Source: Inonotus obliquus (Eukaryota > Basidiomycota > Agaricomycetes > Hymenochaetales > Hymenochaetaceae). Taken from it: a stretch of 64,000 nt of DNA. How positions within the stretch are numbered: position 1 is the stretch's first letter; every line of letters begins with the position of its first letter. The translations under genes and the position numbers were made by a program. The stretch lies in NCBI GenBank assembly GCA_032164295.1, contig JAJHTX010000010.1, forward strand, positions 744,001 through 808,000. The letters run 5' to 3'. Of this stretch, positions 54,624 through 64,000 are shown in pieces. The notes beneath the pieces are model-generated. The model was not told where the DNA came from. It searched no databases and saw only the letters and a list, made by a program, of their open reading frames with translations.

Positions 54624-57600
54624 CTAATATGAATTAAAGTGTGTGCTTCGATCTTTGAAGTCATTGAGGAAGAAAGTGTCGCACTGCTCCAGTACATTAC
54701 TGCTGGTCCATTCCTGAGGAGCGACCCTTCCGAATTGTGGTATAAGGTGTGCACTACGGTATAGATCCGCAATGGGTATTATAGCATACTCCCTGTTTCC
54801 ATCCAAAGCGATCGAGCGAGATACTTTGTACATCCTAAAATTGCTGTCAGGCTGAGGCGCGAACTTTGTAAACCATTCCACATATGCCAGTCTTGTGGGC
54901 ACATGCCCACGTAGGTGCTCATCGTCCATAAATAATTGCTGAAGCCCCCTTTCGTTAAGCGAAAAGATAACCTGCACCTGCGCAACATGAAAAGCTGTGT
55001 ATTTGATTAGCCAGCTGCTTGTCAGTCAGATCATCGACTCACATTGAATCGTGGAGCCTTCGCGAATGCGTACAAGTACTGTGTCGAAGCGCGCCGGAAC
55101 AGTTCTCCCTTGTTTATCAAACCTTGCCGGTCTTGCATGAACGGAATCCACCACGGCCTCGTCCTCGGAATTCATGTTGCGAAACTTGACTCGCTCGAAC
55201 ACATGGACTGAACAGACGATGATAAGTTCGTCCTCTGCGGCCTGCGCAACGTGATTAGGTCGCATGTCAGGCTCTCGCATGCTGACGGCGAAGCGAGCGA
55301 GAGCCTGCTCGAAGTGCTTTGCTCCGTGGTTTTCCTTCAACGTATCAATGTTGCAAGACCCCTTTGGCAACTTTGCAGTCGAGATTTCAAGGTCAGGACA
55401 TATTTCAGGAGAGCGCCAAGGAGGCACATAGGCAGTGGGAAATGCCTGCCACTTGATGCTTTTCTTCAGGTCGAAGACCTTCTCTTTCCGTTCCAGCCAA
55501 CGAGTCATTTGGATTACTTCATCCTTTTTGTTCGTTGCTGCATAAGCATCCTTCGCAAGGTTGATGTGCAGGCGTTCCGTAAATTGTGTGTTGTAATTGT
55601 CCGTCGTTCCTCAAGACATAATGCTCTGCACATAGTGTACCAAGCAATGCATCTTGATGAAATTGAAGTCTTTTCACACCCCTTTGTCAATGAATACTTG
55701 TTTGTTATCGTGAAAGCGGTGTAAGGCGTCGCTCAAAATGTTGAGTGTCTCCCCAGTGTGAATAGGGTACTGCGCAATGTAAACAAAATCTAGCATCGCA
55801 CGCGTCGCACGAACGAGTTGCGCTGTTTTCTGCCTGGTGGACAACCGGAAGTCGACGAGTAAACCCAAAAGAAACTGACAGATTTGGCTATGTTCCGTGC
55901 CGCTCACTCTGGACAGAACAGACAGGCCCATGTGAAAGACACGTATGCTATGATTCGGTGGTATGCGCCTGCAGCGCGCATCCAGTTCTCTGGGTCCGAT
56001 CATGTCAGTTAGCCATTGAATGAGGTGCTTCACGACGCCCTGATGTAGTTGATGAAGGATGTCTGGGGTGATCGTGTCGTAAATGTTGCAGTATGGTAAA
56101 TCAATCCAGAAAGGATGTTGGATCGGTTTGATGCGGTTCACTTTGCACACTTGACCAAACTTCGATGGATCGGCTGAGTCGAGGATATCCATTATATCCA
56201 GTACCTCGTCGAAGTCACGATCATTGTAAACTTCCTCCCAATCCTCGCCGAGCTGGTCGTTCGGACATTCGCACCTTGGACAATCACCTGTGGTTATTCC
56301 GCACATCTGGACCTGCTCCTGGTAATCGATAGCAATCGCGGATAGTATTGTATGGCAGCGGCACTTGCGGCCATTCCCGTCTCTCATGAATGTCCCAGGT
56401 CCCCCAACGTCATTCATGCCGCGAAACATGAATCACAGACATGCGTGTACCAGGTTGAGTAGCATGCGGCGGCGTGCTGATTTGTTAGAAATGTGCTGCA
56501 GCCGGTTCGTTGGAAGGTAAGCCAGTAGCACCTGTGCATGTCGAGATGGCTTCTTGCGGACGTCCTTCGGAATATTGCCGATGGTCAAGTACACCGGGTA
56601 TGCCGTTTTATTTCGGAAAAGGGTGACCTGTGTCTTATCCAATGATATAATGATCGGTACCACCGTACCGCCCGGCCGTCTTCGCTCAATTTCCTTCTGG
56701 ATCGTCGAACTGTAAGTGATAATGTCTGAAAATAATGTAATTAAACGCACTTGCGTGTCCCACCACCATTGACCTGTGTGCATCTCATGGTATACTCGAA
56801 TGCTCCTCTCTCTATCAGCATAGTGCCGCTCCGGTTGCAGAATAAGTTGCGATGCAAACTCCGGTGCTCCAAAAAGCGCCCTTACGCACTCCATGGCATC
56901 ACGACTATATAACTCAACGGATGAGTCCTCCACGCCATCCTCGTCGCACACTAGTATTTCGTGTCGTCGAAACAAAGGACGTCTTGAAGGAATTTGCTTG
57001 TCAATCACGGAGTTCAGCTCCCGTGCTGTCCGAAAAGACAACCCCAGAGCTTCTACTACCTGTCCTTGGTTCAGTATCTCTGTTTACAATATTAGAAATA
57101 CTAGAATACAACTCACTCCTTCGATTCTCAACAATTCATCCAAAGCATTCGACCCCGGGCCTTGAGTTTTTGCCCAACAAGCTAACTCCCAGTCTATTTT
57201 CGACTCAAACGGTGCATAACGACCCACGCCACCACATCTTGCATGCAGGTCCTGTGAGAAGCGCACGTAACCCGCCTGTCCATTCTCTGTATGGTTTCCT
57301 TCGTCATCGTACGATTTACCTGCTTTAGCTCTGCGCATGACGTCGTTGAAGCGCACGATGACTACAGGACAGTATTGCAACCGTCTTTCCGCGGCACGTC
57401 GTTGCACAACTACCTCACGTACTCTCTCCTCCTCCGTGTCACCATCGGACTGTTCTTCATCCGTCCCTCCTTCATTCTCATCGGCAATTGGAGGACCATG
57501 CAATTCGCCGCTATCGATATGCATGACATTACCGTCTGCGGCCTCTGTGTCGATGTCCATCATGTTGTATTCGTCCCCGTACTGATCTGCATTAAGTGCG

Positions 57601-57779
57601 TCCGGTCGTTGTCCGTTGGCTTGGGTAGTTCGACGATGCGCCTCCTGAAGAGCTTGCTGAACGCATGGCAACTCCATTCGACACGGAGAGAATTGAGGGC
57701 TTTCGCGTTGATGACGAAGGATGTCACCAAACCGCCGGCCGCAGCCATGACAAACTCGATGTGCTAAAGTATTTGGCAT
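54624..57779 (-). pseudogene. Plavaka-type (CACTA-like) transposase, inactivated
   Basis: Reads right to left. It begins with MPNTLAHRVCHGCGRRFGD, a C2H2-like finger, and an acidic spacer. Next comes the conserved YAPFESKIDWELACWAK. After a 55-base intron follow LSFRTARELNSVIDKQIPSR, GQWWWDTQ, IISLDKTQVTLFRNKTAYPV and GNIPKDVRKKPSRHAQ. After the first stop come TGDCPRCECPNDQLG, DILHQLHQGVVKHLIQWL and SNVLEQCDTFFLNDFKDR near the end. In-frame TGA codons interrupt it at 56433-56435 and twice between about 55675 and 55605. In at least one case the expected residue is Arg (GV-R-DF), fitting CGA to TGA. It belongs to the DDE transposases widespread in Agaricomycetes; this copy cannot make a full enzyme. 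Confidence 0.85.
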
Positions 57780-58660
57780 GCTCTCGTGTTCTCTTTGAGC
57801 TCGGTCGTGGGCGTGGTTAGTATACCTGCATCGATCGTTAGCTCCGCAATAATATATTCTGTTGCAACACTCACAAAGTGCACAAATTGCGTTCCTTGCG
57901 CTTTTTTCTCCGTATTAGGAATTCCTCTCTCATTTCGCTGTCTCCCTGAGGCCTCGTTCAAGGAGGGACGATATATTCTCCAAGGGATAGCTGCCATATT
58001 CGTTAACAGCAGCTGCATGCGTTCAAGTATTGAACTTGAACGTATTTGCGTTAGACTGCCCAAGAAACCAATGTTACAGAATAAAGCAATACGCACGTTA
58101 TTTACCCCCGACACCATGTTCCGTACAGCACCAAGTAACTGCACCGGTTGCAATTCATCGCCCAGAGACATAAGTGACCATCGAATACAGATTCGTATAG
58201 TTTCGTTCCTCAACTTTGTCCACTCGAGGAGATTACAGGTTATCCATTTGCATTTGCAAGAGACTCCGACCTCGATCAACTTCGATCTCGTTTGTTGTAC
58301 GAGTGTTCGGTTTTGTCTGCAAAGTAGCGCTGCAGGAACTGTAACATCCATGATATGTAATGTTAGCTGTTTGTCGGACAAGCACGCATGGCTTGCGACT
58401 CACTGTCTCTTTGCATCCTCCCTCGTGCTCGGTATTTCTTTGTGTTCCTGCAATCGCCGCAACTGCTGGACGTATCGTTCATGTATTTACGGAATGTCAC
58501 CGGTTCACGACTACGCGACACGGTGAAAGCTCTCTCCGACAACTTTGGGTGCAACGACGGCAACGAGAGAAGCAGGGCTTTACTCTTTTCGTCGACCTTC
58601 GACAAACCTAATGAACGCATAACGAACTTATGGAGCATCGCTCACCATCTCTTGCCAGTT
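57780..58660 (-). other. Coding-like segment with intron signals, not resolved
   Basis: On the minus strand three good intron patterns occur: GTGAGTCGC...CAGCTAAC...TTACAG, GTGCGT...GTCTAACGC...CAAG and GTGAGTG...GAGCTAACG...GCAG. Between them are open stretches such as HERYVQQLRRLQEHKEIPST and EASGRQRNERGIPNTEKKAQ. This suggests a minus-strand gene or gene remnant upstream of the Plavaka transposase, but no family was recognised and the reading frame was not closed. Confidence 0.3.
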
Positions 58661-59443
58661 CGGACCATTTACAGTCGGGCGACTTCACCCTCACTTCTGG
58701 GTCTGGCGCGCATGTCTGTCGTGTATGTATCAATTATTTCTTTTTTTTTCGAACATTTTTCGCGCTTACACTACTTCTCGCTGTGTTCATTGCTAGATAC
58801 ACTACAAAAAAAATCTATTTGTAACTTCCCCTCCGCTGCATCGCACTTAGCGATGATGAGCGGAGGAGACAAGAAGGAAACCGTGTCCAAGTGTCGATCA
58901 CGGGACTTCGTTCACGTCGATCGTGGGAACCAAGAGCCTTTTCCATCGCGCGTCTATGACATGACATGTCATGTTCCCCTGACGCGTGATGAATAAGGCT
59001 TACCTTTCCCACAGTCAACGTGAATGAATCCCCGTGACCGTGCCTGTGGAACGCCTTTCCCTCTTGTCCTCTCCGCTCATCACCAATATCGTCGGTCCGC
59101 AGCGAACGGGCCCCAAGGTGAGTAACTCGATTCTTGTGGGCAGATCGTGAAGCTGACATACCTCTGATGTATCTGTCTATCAAGCTTTCGGCCGTAATTA
59201 GTCGTGTAGTGTAGCCGTACAGTAGACGATCGTTCTGTAGCGATAACACGCACTTTAAAACGTGAACAAAAAATATAATTGCACAAACTACGTACCGCTC
59301 CTGTAAGACGAAAAATAAGTACATTGTATACTTCTGCTGAGCCGAACATATCAAAAAGAGAAAACGAGACAAAACATCAAAAAGAATGAGCTCAGTACGC
59401 CCAGTTAACATTGCCGACATACCAATTCGACTCACATAGCATA
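58661..59443. other. No gene resolved
   Basis: Open frames on both strands overlap, none recognised. A plus-strand ATG at 59031 followed by a GTGAGT donor could be a first exon of the coding-like segment to the right. Confidence 0.3.
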
Positions 59444-59878
59444 CAGAGCACGTCCGCAACTACGGCATCGGCATTGAGGTATCTCGATCTCGCCGCTCAG
59501 GAAGTCGACGATACGGAGGACGAACTCGAGCGCTTTTCCGACGAAGGTGAGTGCATGATTGCAGTACATTCTTTCAATCTATATACTGACTTACTGGGGT
59601 AGATTTCGACTTTCTCGACGACACACAGCCCGCGAGTGCAGTTACTCGCGGTCCCCAGGCAGCTCCGGTGGAAATCCCACGCGATGAACACGAACATGTG
59701 GAGACGATAGTCGCCGGCATCAAGGAACGAGCACGGAAGCGGCAGCGCACTGGCACGGGCCCGTACGACGACCAGCATGCACTTGGAGATCAGTCAGGGA
59801 GCATGCGGCATGTCTTCCCTACGGGAGTTGAAGTGGACGACTCTGCGCATGTCATGTACATGATACGGGTGAGCCGTC
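59444..59878 (+). CDS. Partial hypothetical protein, acidic then Lys/Arg-rich
   Basis: Two exons joined by an intron with GTGAGT donor (59548) and TAG acceptor (59602): STSATTASALRYLDLAAQEV with acidic DDTEDELERFSDE, then DFDFLDDTQPASAVTRGPQ, a helix with IVAGIKERARKRQRTGTG, and DDSAHVMYMIR before another GTGAGC donor. The RYLDL...acidic start resembles N-termini of Agaricomycete transposon-associated or Spt5-like proteins, but this is only an impression. Start and end are unknown. Confidence 0.35.
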
Positions 59879-60706
59879 CAGTTATCTGCACGGAATCTGT
59901 AGCGACTAACCACTTGTACTCGCATCATGCTTGTGTCCACCTCTTTGACTTGGAAGACACAAGATCCAGTGACGGAAGCCGGCCACGCGAAACAAAACTT
60001 TGCGTCCCATTGTGCCGCTTTGCATTTCCCATGGCTACTTGACCGCTTCTACGTCTTGTTTATCTCCGTGGAGGGTTCGTTGATTCTTGATCGACGGACC
60101 AATCTGGCTAATTCCTCGGTTTGAGGGGTTAATCCAAATTCTACAATACTGGTTATGGAATTGCTAATCACCTTAGTGGACTGTGTAGCTGATCCGATCT
60201 GAAACAACTAGCAACTAACTAATATTGCAGTTGAACCTGATACTATAATCGTACAGTAGTAAGTCGGCGTGCAGACGCGATTGTTATACTGATTGTTATT
60301 CACGATAAGGGAATACCGGGAATCGCACTACGTTGTGAGTAGCTCGTACCGTGCAGACAATAGGGAGAACAATCTAGTTGCAATCCGTATTTTTAGCTTT
60401 ACTTCGATTTCACACAATCGGTTTAGTTCAGCCGCGTCGCTACTGGTAATCTACTGGCTCGCAAGTAATTGATGTTACGATTTAACTTAGGGACTTATGG
60501 TAGGGTCCCTCGACTTGGATTAAACTGCTAGGTCGGCTCTACGATGGCCTCCTTATATACTAATTTACATGTGTGACGTTACTACCTTGTTACTTACTGT
60601 TTATGGTATTTATCTGTTTCTTCCTCTATGATACCTGGTCCGTGCTTTCTCTTTACCTCCTTCCTCATTTCATTACCTCTGTGTTACTAGCCTCTCTTTG
60701 ATTAGT
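59879..60706. other. Non-coding or decayed, 3' flank of the ORF at 60.7 kb
   Basis: On the minus strand a TATA-like GTATATAAGG lies near 60558, about 150 bases past the stop of the next ORF, a layout similar to that in the palindrome arms. Terminal TGTTAG was searched for and not found. Confidence 0.35.
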
Positions 60707-61477
60707 TTAGTGCAGTGGGCGGTACCATCTTGTAGATAGGTTTGATTCTCGTATAGGTAACGGCACTTGATCTAATTCAGCTATTCTAGGTAATTGCTGA
60801 GTCATCTGTCCTTGTATTTCGGGTCTCGTTGGTATCGGTAGGATCGGTCGTGGTACAGTCAGCCAGTTTCGAATAGTTTGCACTCGTGTATATCCTGGCG
60901 TTGTCCTGGCGCGTTGTAGGGTTATCCCTTGTACTCCTTGTAGGTGTATTACTCCGCCGTACTGTTCTACCTTTATTTCCATTATGGTATATCCATATGG
61001 TAATCCTCGACTTATGTAATTCATTATCCAATGCCCCCAAGCATATGCAGTTCTCTCATTCGTTCCGGCTTGGTCTCGCTTGTAGGCAATGTCAACATCT
61101 ACTATAGCTGCGTCGCATCGTTCGTGTCTTCCTTCCTGTGCTACGTTTCGTATTCCGATCATCATTACAAAGTGTCCGGCGTCGTAGGATAATACTCGTA
61201 TCTCCCTTTCATAAGCCTTTTGCATTTGTTGGTTAGGGTCGTAGGTTAGTTCTACAAATCGACGTCGTATCATTATGTCGGCTTGTCCGTTCATTATGTC
61301 TCCGTACGTGATCTCTCTGATTAATTCTCGCATTAGTCCTCCAGCTAGTTCTTTAGCTGGGCGGCACGTGTTGCAACATCGTAGTATATTGCTTCGCGGT
61401 GTCGGGGGAACGATGGGCTGTTCTAGTACTTGTATTACTGCCGCTAACCGCTCTTGTATCCAACGTAGGACGCTCAT
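60707..61477 (-). CDS. Unrecognised 256-residue protein, possible distant relative of the palindrome ORF
   Basis: A single open frame starting MSVLRWIQERLAAVIQVLEQ. Points shared in order with the 258-residue palindrome protein are: CNTCR (CYKCR there); LMRELIREIT (LHKIILREAT); HFVMMIGIRN (HWTIVGIHD); AAIVDVDIAYKRD (FVEISADYVTNR); TAYAWGHWIMNYI (ITAAWVANTLREL). Length and layout agree, including a TATA-like box downstream of the stop. Identity is low, so homology is inference from pattern order. On the minus strand, TGTTAGAAAGG lies at about 61522, just upstream of the start codon, recalling the TGTTAGAAAA end of the palindrome. Function unknown. Confidence 0.45.
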   Translation of the reverse strand: MSVLRWIQERLAAVIQVLEQPIVPPTPRSNILRCCNTCRPAKELAGGLMRELIREITYGDIMNGQADIMIRRRFVELTYDPNQQMQKAYEREIRVLSYDAGHFVMMIGIRNVAQEGRHERCDAAIVDVDIAYKRDQAGTNERTAYAWGHWIMNYISRGLPYGYTIMEIKVEQYGGVIHLQGVQGITLQRARTTPGYTRVQTIRNWLTVPRPILPIPTRPEIQGQMTQQLPRIAELDQVPLPIRESNLSTRWYRPLH

Positions 61478-61639
61478 AGTTATTGGCTTATTAATGATGG
61501 ATAATACTACCTTTCTAACAATAAGGAGAACTTTGATCGTCGTCTGTTCAACCGCAAGCGAAACAAACGTGAAAACAAAACGGTCGTAACCGACTGTGCC
61601 AAAAGAAAATTAGCCCGGTGAAGAGAACTACGTGCAGCT

Positions 61640-61866
61640 GAGCTCGGTATCAAGCTCGGTATCAAGCCCGGTATCCCATTCTACGCTTACCCCATGCTAC
61701 GGTACAGTCCCATCTACACCTTCCAGTATCCACCAGCACACCCAGAGAAACCGTCAGTCCCATTTCTCGAAGTACCGAACGCCGAGAGTACCGGTACCGA
61801 GCGCCAAGAAACCCGGTACCGAGAATACCAAGAGTACCGAGTGCCGAGAAACCCGGTACCGAGACA
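61640..61866. repeat. GGTACCG-type repeat cluster
   Basis: Three tandem copies of a 12-base unit (atcaagctcggt and variants, 61640-61675), then a 40-base-spaced direct repeat of gagaaacccggtaccgaga (61803-61823 and 61843-61863) among many gtaccg words. Confidence 0.7.
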
Positions 61867-62293
61867 AATTGACAATTCGACATGCTCTCATAACATGGAT
61901 TGGACATCTCCCTCTCTGGTATTCATTCCTGATGGTTGGACTATGCATGCCGGTTCTTTGGGAAAGCTCAGGGTCAGTATCTGTTAAGGTTTTCAGGTCC
62001 GGTACCACCAGGAACGTGTCGGTATCAATCAGCAGGGGTGCAGATCTCTCGTCCTGAGGACTTTTCATCCAGGGATACTATATGCTACGTTTTCATTGGT
62101 ATCTTGTCCTCCCTAACCCTTTCTTGTTGTCCTCCTGATGGCGCTGCAATGTTCACTTTCCTTGTTACATTTTTCTTCAGACTTTTCTCTGTTTTGATCT
62201 TTCTTTCTACTTTCTCCTTTTGGAATTATGAGCTAACTACGGTACAGTAGTATAAATATCTCCTCCTGTACGTAGTAGCTCTCCAGGTAATCT

Positions 62294-62431
62294 TAGGAGC
62301 TAGCCTCTAGCGTGAGGGCTCAGGTTTCCTCACCCCCTTCTCAGTCTCATCTCAGCTTCGTCTCAAGTTCTGTCCCAGTTTCGTCTCAAGTGAACCTCAG
62401 GAGTTAGCCTCCCGTGCGAGGGCTCAGGTTT
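62294..62431 (+). repeat. 34-bp direct repeat pair flanking TCGTCTCAAGT units
   Basis: Taggagctagcctctagcgt...gctcaggttt (62294-62327) recurs as caggagttagcctcccgtgc...gctcaggttt (62398-62431). Between them, tcgtctcaagt occurs twice. Confidence 0.7.
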
Positions 62432-62519
62432 GCTTCCCAGTCCAGTCGACACCTTCATCTACCAGTCTCCCTCATTCTGTTTCTCGCTATACCACCCCGT
62501 GCTAGCTGTTTCCTTGCAA

Positions 62520-62700
62520 TACCGACCTGTACCGACGTTTTTCCCACAGTACCGACATTTTGTTATTCTTCGTATTTTGCACATCCACCTTTCGTTTCTG
62601 TACTGAGCTTTTGTTCTACAACATTTCTGCACATACCGATCCCGTTCGTTCAAGTACCGACCTGTACCGACGTTTTTCCCATGGTACCGACCCTCTCGAT
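62520..62700 (+). repeat. Repeated accgacctgtaccgacgttt units
   Basis: The phrase accgacctgtaccgacgttt followed by ttccca and a gtaccgac word occurs at about 62521 and again at about 62656. Confidence 0.7.
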
Positions 62701-62965
62701 TCCAGACAAGAACACATTCCCCCCGACATCTAGCTGATCCAGCACCCCTTTCTACCATTCCTTTGGCTCTCTTTACATCCCCCTTCTACAGACAACAAGT
62801 ACCGTAAGCGTACTGGATAAGTACTGCCTCATTTGGCCCTCCCCGTATTCTTATACCATACACCCCTCGACCGGTACCTCCGGTACCGGCCGCGATCTTG
62901 CACATTTACCGGGTCTGTTTTTCTTTTGACTGAGTACTTGGTCGCTCATTGCTGACATTGATTAG

Positions 62966-64000
62966 ATTGAGAGTGACGATGAAGAACTTCGATATGGCCA
63001 GAGTAGCGATGAGGGCTTCAGCGAAGCCGTTTCATCTCCAGAGTCTGGGAACAGCTCTGAGGAATCCAAGGGGAACGATGTACGTTGATGACTATCACGC
63101 AGTGAGTTTATTAACTGTTAATTTCTCAGGATATCGTTGAGAGTAGCTCTTCCGGCTCTGAGTACGAGTACGAGACTGTGGACTCGACCAAAGGTACAAT
63201 TCCCTCAAAACGGAATAAGCGAACAATAAGAAAACTGAGACAAGAAGTGAGGCTTCATTGCATTCAATAGGACTTTCTAACTTTCGGCAGAGTAGGAAGT
63301 TATTGTACAGGAAACTACTGAAGATAAATCCGGCGCGAGGCCGTATGCTGCACGTACGCAATATGTTGAGAAAGTGACAGGAAGTTGTAACGGCACAGAG
63401 GACCTACAGACAGCCGGCCCTCTTTCTTTCAACGACATGCAACCCACCGTCCTGGGACCCGAAGAAACGATAGGGATAGTCAACCCTAAGAAACCAAGAC
63501 TTGGGGCGCAACCTCAAGCGATCCAGAGCGTCGTCGCGGAGGTGTGGGAAGCGCTTGGGCACTACATATTGCAGTATGGCCTCCTCATGAAGGCCGAGGA
63601 TTGGAGCATAGCCATTAGCAACCTTGCTGTTGCCGCAGCTCGTAATCATGGCGAGCACAACTTGGCCATTGCGCTTCAGTGTATTCAAAGCGAATACTTT
63701 CAAGCCTTCTACAGGCTGGTGAGTGGGAGCCACTTACTATGTTCATTGCTAATCGATTGCATGAAGGCCTCGGAACGTATAAGCACCATACGAGGGACGA
63801 TGAAAGATGCCATCAGACCCGCCTTGCGTGAGTATAACCTCCCCGGTGATCGCACATCGGCAAGACGCGATGTTACTGCTCTTACGGCTAGTCGAACATA
63901 TATTTATGTTGATCCGGCCAAGGTTAGTGTCCGAATATTATTCAGTAGTGTGGCATTGATGTGTTTCTTACCAGCCTAGGCGGAACGAAGCTTACAAGCA
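62966..64000 (+). CDS. DUF6532-like protein, partial (runs off the window)
   Basis: Internal exons of a plus-strand gene. The first visible exon (62966-63079) is acidic and Ser-rich (ESDDEELRYGQSSDEGFSEA). The second (63130-63195) continues DIVESSSSGSEYEYE. A long exon follows with KPRLGAQPQAIQSVVAEVWE, a helical stretch, then IRGTMKDAIRPALREYNLPG and YIYVDPAK before a GTTAGT donor. The order (helical region, RGTMK, Tyr-Asn-Leu, YIYVDP) fits the DUF6532 domain abundant in Agaricomycetes, often near transposons; its function is unknown. The upstream exon(s) with the start codon were not found and the 3' end lies beyond 64000. Confidence 0.5.

Larger units (their letters stand above)
61478..62965. 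other. Repeat-rich non-coding region with GTACCG motifs
   Basis: No gene recognised. It contains the GGTACC/GTACCG arrays and a 34-bp direct repeat pair listed separately, and a TATA-like tagtataaatatctcc near 62248, so it may be part of an unrecognised element or solo LTR. Confidence 0.4.

Noticed and set aside
54624..57779. KDZ (Kyakuja-Dileera-Zisupton) transposase
   Set aside because: The motif set (IISLDKTQVTLFRNKTAYPV, GNIPKDVRKKPSR, HQLHQGVVKHLI) fits Plavaka-type transposases better than KDZ.
59444..59878. Assignment of the hypothetical protein as an Spt5-like NGN protein
   Set aside because: Only the acidic N-terminal flavour is similar; no NGN or KOW motif could be read.

Overview
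The window looks like a piece of an Agaricomycete (mushroom-forming basidiomycete) nuclear genome. Genes are split by many short introns of about 50 bases with GT[A/G]NGT donors and CTNAC-like branch sites. The protein families also fit: NACHT-WD40 STAND NTPases, a SUR7/PalI protein, a Trk potassium transporter, Plavaka-type transposase, a chromodomain Ty3 retrotransposon, a Helitron fragment and a DUF6532-like protein. No rRNA, tRNA or CRISPR array was recognised.

Left part (1-26 kb), mostly host genes. A C2-like/NACHT/WD40 receptor-type gene lies at 1.76-7.0 kb (-). It is followed by a PalI/SUR7 membrane protein (7.69-8.59 kb, -), a PXR1/PinX1 G-patch protein (9.02-10.63 kb, +) and a TRK-type K+ transporter (11.1-15.0 kb, +). 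Then come three related small Zn2Cys6-type genes on the same strand (15.68-17.13, 20.24-21.18 and 24.47-25.5 kb, -), separated by kilobases with no recognisable gene.

Middle part (26.9-38.9 kb), a nested transposon island. A Helitron 3' end, with a tandem array of hairpin units and the end of its helicase, is split by a complete and probably young Ty3/chromovirus element (442-bp LTRs, TSD gcatt). Next to it is a 3.37-kb near-perfect palindrome bounded by TGTTAG...CTAACA. Each arm carries the same unrecognised 258-residue ORF. Farther right, two non-autonomous DNA transposons (TA and TTA target duplications) sit inside the second copy of a short direct repeat, and the intact first copy serves as an empty site.

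Right part. Two tandem MFS transporters share intron positions (40.5-43.0 and 44.35-46.9 kb, +); the first has an apparent N-terminal frameshift. A MITE lies at 48.7 kb and a multi-pass membrane protein at 49.8-52.1 kb. A second NLR locus (52.5-54.2 kb) is a ruin: the last WD40 repeat and tail of one copy are joined to the N-terminus of another, and the nucleotide-binding core is deleted. A decayed Plavaka transposase follows (54.6-57.8 kb), then poorly resolved coding-like segments. A possible distant relative of the palindrome ORF lies at 60.7-61.5 kb, beside a GTACCG-rich repeat region, and a DUF6532-like gene runs off the right edge.

The best candidate for something undescribed is the palindromic element and its ORF family. 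Other points of note are the covarying hairpin array at the Helitron end, the collapsed NLR locus and the three Zn-cluster paralogues.
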